Assembly: GCA_021372945.1 (NCBI GenBank)
Contig: JAJFTK010000071.1
Location: 1 to 64,000 of the forward strand
Origin: Planctomycetaceae bacterium
GTDB lineage: Bacteria; Planctomycetota; Phycisphaerae; Sedimentisphaerales; Anaerohalosphaeraceae
Reading direction: 5' to 3'
DNA: 64,000 nt
Positions 56,140-62,764 of the stretch are shown piece by piece. Each line of letters starts with the position of its first letter. Within the stretch, counting starts at the first letter, position 1. The notes below the pieces were generated by a model, which did not search any database, had not been told where the DNA came from, and saw only the letters and a list, made by a program, of their open reading frames with translations. A program made the translations under genes and the position numbers.

Positions 56140-58821
56140 ATGAAGTATGAAAGCGTACGCATGACCAAGTGCATGGTTGTTTGTCTCGCTATCGTGACGG
56201 TCTTATCACAGATCGCCGGCGCCGATGCCGGGCCCATGGTATTGTTTTATAATAGTGCGGCCACCTTTGAAGTGGATAAGACATCCAATAGCGCCCTTCC
56301 GATCGGCAACGGCAAACTCGCGGCGATGATCTACGGCAGTACGCCGACGGAAATCATCCAGTTCAATGAGGATACGGTGTGGGCGGGCAAGCCGAACGAT
56401 TATTCTCATCCTGGCGCTGTCAACTACCTGCAGCAGATTCGGGACTATATATGGGCCGGTCAGGGCAAGAACGCCTATGATCTTGCGGCCAAGAACAATT
56501 TTATGAGCGTTCCTCTGCGTCAATGCCCCTACAATCCCACAGCTGAGCTGCGTTTGACCTTTGACCATTCCACCACACAATATTATCGCCGTCAATTGGA
56601 TCTGACCACGGCAACCACTTCCGTAACTTACGCCAGGGACCTGGCCGGTACCGTCACATACACGCGTGACTGCTTTGCTAGCTATCCGGACAAGGTGATC
56701 GTGGTGCGTCTGACCGCCAGCGGGTCCGGTAACCTGACGTTTACATGTGCCTTGACCACGCCGCACACCGCCCTGAGTAATACCGCCGGCGGCACTGACG
56801 TGGTGCTGCACGGCGCCGTTGACGATCCGGGCACCAACGGCTTGAGGAGTGACATTGAATTTGAATCCCGTGTCCGGGTTCTGTGTGAGGGCGGTTCTTT
56901 AACGGTCCAAGGCAATACACTGAAGGTGACTGGAGCCGATGCGGCAACATTGATTCTGGGTGCGGCATCCAACTATGTGCGCTATAACGATATCAGCGCC
57001 GATGAGAGCTTGATCTGTTCGCAGATCGTGGCCAATGCCGCCGCGAAGGGCTATACCGCCTTGCGTCAGGCTCATTTGGACGATTATCAGCCGCTGTTTA
57101 ACCGGGTGACCCTGGATCTTGGCACCTCGAGCAAAGTCAACAACACAACCGACCAGCGCATAAGAGACATCGAGGCCGGGCTTAGTGCCGCCGCGTTCGA
57201 CTGGACCAAATTGTACCAGGCGAACTATGCCAATTTCACCGCGGATGACCTGCAGTTCATCGCCCTGAACTTCCAGATGGCACGCTACCTGATGATCGCC
57301 GGCTCTCGTCCCGGTTCGCAGCCCTTGAACTTGCAGGGCAAGTGGAATAACGAGCTTGAGCCGGCGTGGGAGGGTAAGATGACCCTCAACATCAATCAGG
57401 AGATGAACTACTGGGGCGCCGAGGTTGCCAACCTGGCCGAATGTCACGAACCGATGGTTGATCTGGTTCGCGATTTATCGGAAACCGGGGCGACCGCAGC
57501 AAACGTACATTATGGCGCCGATGGCTGGGTGGTGCACCACAATACGGACCTGTGGCGTGGGGCAGCGCCGATCAATAATCAGGGCGGGCTCTGGCCTACT
57601 GGCGGAGCCTGGCTGTCTATGCATTTATGGTGGCATTATGAATACAGTCAGGACACCGCCTATTTGGCCGAGGTCTATCCCTTGATGAAGGGTGCGGCCG
57701 AGTTCTTTGTTGATTTCCTGGTGCCGGACCCTCGTTCCGGCAGGGTGCCTTATCTTTTAACGAATCCCACGCACTCGCCGGAACAGCCTAATCCCGTACT
57801 GGGCGACAATGGCGAACTCGTGGCCGGAACGACCATGGATTGTCAGCTCATCCGCGGCCTGTTCACGTATGTCATTGAGGCAAGTGAGATCCTGGGCGTG
57901 GACGCTGACTTGCGTACGGTTTGGGAACAGAAGCGAGCCCAGTTGCCGCCCAACCAGATCGGGCAGTACGGTCAATTGCAGGAATGGCTGGAGGACGTCG
58001 ATAGAGCCAACCAGCACCGTCACCTATCGGCGCTCGTGGACCTGATGCCGGCAGGGAATATTACACCCATCCATACGCCCGAGCTGGCCGCCGCGTGCCT
58101 GGTGCATCTCAACTGGAAGCAAGACGCCAGCGGCAATACTAACACTGCCTGGAGCCAGGCATGGAAGATGTGCTGCCGTATCCGCCTCCGTCAGGCCGAT
58201 CACGCCTACATTATCCTGAACGCTCTTCTAGGCAAGAGTCACACGTATAACATGACCTTTTCCCGCAAAGGGGGGCAGCCTGATACAACTTCCGAAAACC
58301 AGATCGATGGCAACATGGGAGTCCTGGCGGGCACGGCAGAGATGTTCCTGCAGAGCGACCAGGGCGAAGTGTTCCTGCTGCCGGCCCTGCCGAGCAAGAT
58401 GGCTAATGGAAGCGTGACGGGCCTCAAGGCCCGCGGCGGCTTTGAGGTCGATATTGCCTGGCAGGATGGGGCCTTGCAGAGCGGCCAAATCCAGTCGCTG
58501 GCGGGCAAGCCATGCCGAGTTCGCTCAGCCTGGCCGATCATCATAACCGATGGGACCCAGCCGGTGGCCGTTCAATCGCCGGGCGAGGACCTGTATGAAT
58601 TTGCCACTGAGGCCGGCCGTACGTATGCACTGACCGCGTATTCGTGCACGGCCCCTATTTCCGGGGATATTAACGCTGATTGCCAAACGAATCTGCTGGA
58701 TTTTGCGGTTCTTGCCGGTCAATGGCTGGCCGGCGATGGATTCGACCTGGCGGATTTAGCTCAATTGGCGTCGGATTGGGCCCAGTGCAATCGCAGTCCG
58801 AGTACGGCATGCTGGTTTTAA
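56140..58821 (+). CDS. GH95 alpha-L-fucosidase/alpha-L-galactosidase with dockerin-like tail
   Basis: 893 residues; ATG 56140 follows GCTTTGAAAGGTAGATCAG. A signal peptide precedes the GH95 N-domain (ALPIGNGKLAAMIYGS, IIQFNEDTVWAGKPNDY). The barrel has LNLQGKWNNELEPAWEGKM and NINQEMNYWGAE, where Asn417 and Asn419 match the catalytic asparagines of the bifidobacterial enzyme; Glu548 in NPTHSPEQPNP and Asp723 in ENQIDGNMG match its glutamate and aspartate. All four key residues are therefore present, unlike in the GH95-like gene at 35993. The tail is DINADCQTNLLDF plus DLAQLASDWAQCNRSPST. It removes alpha-1,2-fucose or alpha-L-galactose. It lies 55 bp after the PL1 gene, probably co-transcribed. 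Confidence 0.95.
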   Translation: MKYESVRMTKCMVVCLAIVTVLSQIAGADAGPMVLFYNSAATFEVDKTSNSALPIGNGKLAAMIYGSTPTEIIQFNEDTVWAGKPNDYSHPGAVNYLQQIRDYIWAGQGKNAYDLAAKNNFMSVPLRQCPYNPTAELRLTFDHSTTQYYRRQLDLTTATTSVTYARDLAGTVTYTRDCFASYPDKVIVVRLTASGSGNLTFTCALTTPHTALSNTAGGTDVVLHGAVDDPGTNGLRSDIEFESRVRVLCEGGSLTVQGNTLKVTGADAATLILGAASNYVRYNDISADESLICSQIVANAAAKGYTALRQAHLDDYQPLFNRVTLDLGTSSKVNNTTDQRIRDIEAGLSAAAFDWTKLYQANYANFTADDLQFIALNFQMARYLMIAGSRPGSQPLNLQGKWNNELEPAWEGKMTLNINQEMNYWGAEVANLAECHEPMVDLVRDLSETGATAANVHYGADGWVVHHNTDLWRGAAPINNQGGLWPTGGAWLSMHLWWHYEYSQDTAYLAEVYPLMKGAAEFFVDFLVPDPRSGRVPYLLTNPTHSPEQPNPVLGDNGELVAGTTMDCQLIRGLFTYVIEASEILGVDADLRTVWEQKRAQLPPNQIGQYGQLQEWLEDVDRANQHRHLSALVDLMPAGNITPIHTPELAAACLVHLNWKQDASGNTNTAWSQAWKMCCRIRLRQADHAYIILNALLGKSHTYNMTFSRKGGQPDTTSENQIDGNMGVLAGTAEMFLQSDQGEVFLLPALPSKMANGSVTGLKARGGFEVDIAWQDGALQSGQIQSLAGKPCRVRSAWPIIITDGTQPVAVQSPGEDLYEFATEAGRTYALTAYSCTAPISGDINADCQTNLLDFAVLAGQWLAGDGFDLADLAQLASDWAQCNRSPSTACWF

Positions 58822-58860
58822 GAAGATATCTATGTTTCTTGCGGACTTAGCGAAAAACCT

Positions 58861-58940
58861 AAGTATATGGCAACTTTTCTCGTAAATCCGGGAAGAAATA
58901 GCTCGTCTCCTTTGGTAACATGAGTAAACTGCAAAAGGTG
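58861..58940 (+). promoter_or_regulatory. Copy C of the conserved intergenic element
   Basis: AAGTATATGGCAACTTTTCT (58861-58880) followed by CGTAAATCCGGGAAGAAATAGCT parallels copy A over about 52 bases with one single-base gap; AGGTG lies 75 bases after the core start. It is 39 bases after the GH95 stop, in the 572-bp gap before the PEP-CTERM gene. Confidence 0.45.
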
Positions 58941-59089
58941 CTTTGCAGAAAAGAGAAAAAGCGAGAGACAAGGTCTGATATTTCAGCAAGAACGTCTGCA
59001 GCTTGCGGATGATCATGTGCCGATTGCGGTTTTGCGATAGTTTTTTTGAGTAGTGCGCGAAATGAAAGTTTTCTTTGCGCAAGATTGCC

Positions 59090-59118
59090 TTGTTTGCGTC
59101 GCGATAAACTATTATATA
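59090..59118 (+). promoter_or_regulatory. Sigma-70-like promoter upstream of the PEP-CTERM gene
   Basis: TTGTTT (59090-59095) and TATATA (59113-59118) are separated by exactly 17 bases in an AT-rich stretch (ATTATATATAAATAATAG follows). It could start a leader of about 270 bases before ATG 59394. The leader holds a possible 46-codon reading frame from ATG 59188 (GGGAGGTTGCGAG upstream), which I do not call as a gene. Nothing else is evident in the gap. Confidence 0.45.
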
Positions 59119-59393
59119 TAAATAATAGATTAAATCGTCCAAATGATGATTGAGCGATTTATTCTCACTTTTTTGGGAGGTTGCGAGATGGAGAAGGCTT
59201 CAAGTATTCGAATCTACCGAGGGGTCACCTCATTTGCTTCCTCACTGTCCATTGCGCATGTTGCCTCTGTAAGCCTGATTAGAAATTTCACTTTACGCCC
59301 TGCGCTGCAATGCAGCCAAACTTAAAGTTGTGTCTGTGCGCTTGCGTTTTAGCGTTTAAAATACTTTAATTTTTTTCTGTGGAGGATCGAAAG

Positions 59394-60146
59394 ATGAAGA
59401 AGATTTGTGTAGCGTTGTTGGTTTTGTGTTTGGTCGGAGCGTCTGCTCAGGCCTTAATCGTGTTGCCCGTACCCGGCGAGACAGGCAATACGGTCACTAA
59501 CGATTTAAATGCTGGTACAAATTGGATCAACCTGCCGGGGGAAGCGGTGACTACGGAAACGGCTACCACTTGGAGAAACAGGAGCTTGACCGCAGCCGGC
59601 GGAGACAATTGGTGCGGTATTCCAAATTATCTTCCGTATTCGGTTTACTGCGGTACTGCTGCTAGTACTGCACCTGAACTGCTTACGACGGTTGGTGGTT
59701 TTGATCCGTACGAGCAAGTTGATGTGTGGGTGTTATTTAGTTCAAGCTTTAAGATCGTCAATGGAGTACAGTCAACTACAGTTCAGAAGAATTGTTGGAT
59801 CGATGCCGCAATTGACGACGGCAGCTTGACAACTCCATTGACATCCTATTCGTGGCAGGCAGGCAATGCGGTTCGGACAGGCGCGGCTACAAGGGTCGAA
59901 GCAAGCGTGTATTACGAGCTGATGGCTGGTTATCTGGGTAAAGCAGAAGCTGATGACAACGGAAATATCTTCCTGCGCGCAGATGGAAGACTTTCGGTTC
60001 CAGTTGTAGACGGTCTACCTATGGCAGGAGTTTCTGCCGGTGACCGCTCTATCTTCCACGGATTTGCTGTTTATGAAGTTCCGGAACCGGCCACGATGAC
60101 TCTGCTTGGCTTGGGTGCTCTGACTTTACTGCGCAAACGCAACTAA
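59394..60146 (+). CDS. PEP-CTERM sorting-signal protein
   Basis: 250 residues from ATG 59394, preceded by GTGGAGGATCGAAAG (the GTG at 59379 would put the ribosome site inside the gene). It has a signal peptide (ICVALLVLCLVGASAQA) and a C-terminal VPEPATMTLLGLGALTLLRKRN-like tail, the PEP motif, hydrophobic span and basic end recognised by exosortase. The ~190-residue body matches in order the module inserted in the PL1 protein at 54084 (VDVWVLFSSS, GNIFLRAD, GDRSIFHGF). It is therefore a surface-sorted form of the same domain. It is transcribed alone: a promoter-like site lies upstream and a strong hairpin follows. Confidence 0.93.
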   Translation: MKKICVALLVLCLVGASAQALIVLPVPGETGNTVTNDLNAGTNWINLPGEAVTTETATTWRNRSLTAAGGDNWCGIPNYLPYSVYCGTAASTAPELLTTVGGFDPYEQVDVWVLFSSSFKIVNGVQSTTVQKNCWIDAAIDDGSLTTPLTSYSWQAGNAVRTGAATRVEASVYYELMAGYLGKAEADDNGNIFLRADGRLSVPVVDGLPMAGVSAGDRSIFHGFAVYEVPEPATMTLLGLGALTLLRKRN

Positions 60147-60205
60147 CATTAAGTGACAGACGCTTTTAGATTATGCAGCTTTGAATGAGCCAAACCAAAA
60201 TCATG

Positions 60206-60245
60206 TACCGGCTGGGGCTTGTAAGAAATTAAGCACCAGCCGGTA
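60206..60245 (+). terminator. Hairpin terminator after the PEP-CTERM gene
   Basis: A 15-bp stem with one G-A mismatch (TACCGGCTGGGGCTT paired with AAGCACCAGCCGGTA) encloses a 10-base loop, 59 bases after the stop. The downstream text TTGATTGTATGTGTTTTTATAG is T-rich but not a clean T-run. Confidence 0.7.
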
Positions 60246-60372
60246 TTGATTGTATGTGTTTTTATAGAAGGTAGAATCCAGCGTAGGAAGCAAAGATTAG
60301 AGCGACGACGAAAGCAAAATCACATCACTTTATTTCAAAATTTATGCATGAAAGAAACCTGCCTTAAATCGG

Positions 60373-60398
60373 CAGAATACGATAAATCAGGCATATTT
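60373..60398 (+). promoter_or_regulatory. Possible degenerate fourth copy (D) of the intergenic element
   Basis: CAGAATACGATAAATC matches 12 of 16 bases of copy B (AAGAATACGGTAACTT), and CAGGCA plus a T-run follows, as in copy B. It lies 76 bases before the start of the gene at 60449. The rest of the 302-bp gap holds only the terminator hairpin. It is weaker than copies A to C and could be chance. Confidence 0.25.
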
Positions 60399-60448
60399 TG
60401 CACATGGATATGAAATTACGTTAATACCATTTTTGAGAGGATTTCGAG

Positions 60449-62707
60449 ATGAGAAAATTACTGGGATTGGTCATGATCATGATTTTCTGTGCCGACATCG
60501 CTTCTACGGCCACAATCATTGTAATCAGCGATTCCGGGTACTTCCCGGCGGGGGCTACGCAGCCGGAGTTTAACAATGTAAACAACGCCGCATGGTTCCA
60601 GGACAGTGCGATGGTGGACTACCTCAAAAGCCTGGGCTATACCGTCGATACCAGCGGAATGGGCGGCCATTACCGGGATGTTCCCATCTCAGGTGATACC
60701 CATTGGACTGTGGATTCTACGAAAATAGCGGCCCTCAACAACGCGGATTTGATTATCATGAGCCGTTATGCCGCCAGCGGCTCGTACGATGGCGATCGAA
60801 AGGCTTGGAATGAGCTTACAGTACCGATTTTATCGCAAAGTGGCCAACTATGTCGCGGCGGAGCTACTTCGAATACGTACTGGGGCTGGTGCAATGGTGC
60901 AAATACCAATACTAATCTTCTGGAAATGCCCCTCCTGATGGGTCATGAGTTGGTGGATGGCTTCGGCCAATCCATCACGCTTTTTTCAGCAATCCCGTCA
61001 GGCAGGTATGTGGCGAACCCTGCAGCGGCTGCAACGTGGGATGCACGTACCTCAATAATCGGAACTCTGAACAACCTTCCAACGCTGGTCGATATCCCAA
61101 CCGGCACGGATTTTGACGCTCTTTGTGGTAGGACAGACTCTTTTTACGGGATTTCCGGTGCCCGGCGTATTTACCTGGGGCATTGGGGCTATGACGCTGC
61201 TACCGCTGATTATTCCTGGAGCATGAACCTTACCGAGACCTACAAATCCCTTTTTGCACAAGTAGTCGTTAAGGCTATGTCCCCGGTCAAAATCCTTAGT
61301 AACTCGCCTGCGAATGGTGCTGCAGTTATTCCAGTGAATCCTGCCGCGCCTGAGAATGATTTGGTTTTCACGATTCTGGATTCAAATATTACGGCCGTCG
61401 ATGTTTACCTGGGTACGCTGCCCGACCCGAATCTGACAATACCACAGAATCAGATTGCCAATGACTTGACGGTAACGACGGGTCAAAACACAGTCGATCT
61501 GGTAGGCGAAATAACGGGGAACCTCTCCGCCGGAACGACTTATTACTGGAGAGTCGCTGGTCTTGAACCGAATGCCATAACAGGCCTGCTTGACTCTGTG
61601 GGCAAAGGCCCCGTCTGGAAATTCACAACCGCAGCGGCGGTTCCCGCTATCTCTGCCGTCTCTCCGGCAAAGGTTGTAGCTGGAATTGGCGATCCCAATG
61701 CTATTTTCTCTGTGACAGGCGAGAATATTGAAACATACCAGTGGTACAAAGAAGGCGTCGGATCGCCTCTTTCTAACGGCACGGACTATTCAGGTGTTGA
61801 TACCGATACACTGGTCATTAATGATATTGGTGAAAGTGATTTCGGATACTATTATTGTGTGGGGTCAAAAACGGGATTCTCGAGTGTCACGAGTACGCCT
61901 TCAGGCCAATTGGAGATGAAGGGTTTGGTGCACTACTTCCCGTTTGATTCCGCCGCAAGCAATATAACATTGGATGTTATTGGCCAAGTCCAGGCACAAC
62001 TCATCGGCGGCGCCTCGATAGGAACCGACGATCCCAATCGGATTACAAGTGGTTATCTTCATCTCAATAATGCAGGGGCAACGGCGGAAGATGCGCAGTA
62101 CGCAACCCTGAATGGAAGTATCGCGAACTATCCGGATATTACGATCAGTGCATGGTTCCGCCAGGATAGCCGTGATATCGGGCCTATCTGGGACTTTGGT
62201 CAAAATACGAATAACTATTTTACTTTCACTCCCGGGTATAAGGAAGGCGTAGCAAAGGTCGAATTCAGGTATCAACTGGAAGGCGGAGTGCAGCGCCAGG
62301 ACGAAAACGAAGTTACTTATACCAGGACCGGTAACTGGCAGTTTGTAACCGTAACCTTTAACAGTGAGGGCCAATCAAAAATCTATGTCGATGGTGAATA
62401 TAGAGCATCCGATAGTTCGGAAGCCAATCTGACGGGTATTTCCAAGACACTGAACTACATCGGCTTCCGCATCTATCCGAATTTGCCCAAGTTTAACGGC
62501 GTTATCGATGAACTCAAGGTCTATAACTATGTTCTTTCAGCCCCGCAAATTGCCCAGGAATACACGAATGTAATGGGCGGTTATGTTTGCTCAGAAGGGT
62601 ATGACGTGCAGGCCTATGACTACGATCACGATTGCCGGGTCGATATGACCGATTTGTCTGAGTTGCTTTCGAATTGGCTTGAGCATGACCGCATTTACAG
62701 ACCTTAG
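60449..62707 (+). CDS. Secreted protein with ThuA/glutamine-amidotransferase-like N-domain, FN3-like, Ig-like, LamG and dockerin-like tail
   Basis: 752 residues; ATG 60449 follows TTGAGAGGATTTCGAG. The signal is MRKLLGLVMIMIFCADIAS. The first ~260 residues read IIVISDSG, DSAMVDYLKSLGYTVDTSG, ALNNADLIIMSRYAASGSYD and VPILSQSGQLCR, a Rossmann-like pattern resembling ThuA-type domains, without an evident catalytic cysteine triad. FN3-like (61290-61640, YYWRVAG), Ig-like (61640-61910, with YQWYKEG and FGYYYCVGSK), LamG (61920-62570, with GVIDELKVYN) and a dockerin-like EF-hand (YDYDHDCRVDMTDL) follow. From the FN3 domain onward it parallels the first two genes of the window. Its codons are visibly more A/T-rich than those of the central operon. 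Confidence 0.83.
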   Translation: MRKLLGLVMIMIFCADIASTATIIVISDSGYFPAGATQPEFNNVNNAAWFQDSAMVDYLKSLGYTVDTSGMGGHYRDVPISGDTHWTVDSTKIAALNNADLIIMSRYAASGSYDGDRKAWNELTVPILSQSGQLCRGGATSNTYWGWCNGANTNTNLLEMPLLMGHELVDGFGQSITLFSAIPSGRYVANPAAAATWDARTSIIGTLNNLPTLVDIPTGTDFDALCGRTDSFYGISGARRIYLGHWGYDAATADYSWSMNLTETYKSLFAQVVVKAMSPVKILSNSPANGAAVIPVNPAAPENDLVFTILDSNITAVDVYLGTLPDPNLTIPQNQIANDLTVTTGQNTVDLVGEITGNLSAGTTYYWRVAGLEPNAITGLLDSVGKGPVWKFTTAAAVPAISAVSPAKVVAGIGDPNAIFSVTGENIETYQWYKEGVGSPLSNGTDYSGVDTDTLVINDIGESDFGYYYCVGSKTGFSSVTSTPSGQLEMKGLVHYFPFDSAASNITLDVIGQVQAQLIGGASIGTDDPNRITSGYLHLNNAGATAEDAQYATLNGSIANYPDITISAWFRQDSRDIGPIWDFGQNTNNYFTFTPGYKEGVAKVEFRYQLEGGVQRQDENEVTYTRTGNWQFVTVTFNSEGQSKIYVDGEYRASDSSEANLTGISKTLNYIGFRIYPNLPKFNGVIDELKVYNYVLSAPQIAQEYTNVMGGYVCSEGYDVQAYDYDHDCRVDMTDLSELLSNWLEHDRIYRP

Positions 62708-62764
62708 ATTACGTTTACAACAGCGAGAGTTGTTAAAATAAACCTTTATTGAAAGGGCGGTAAC

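Noticed and set aside
59143..59325. 60-codon frame (or 46 codons from ATG 59188) before the PEP-CTERM gene
   Set aside because: There is a fair ribosome site before ATG 59188, but no signal peptide, homology clue or codon bias; a leader transcript is as likely.
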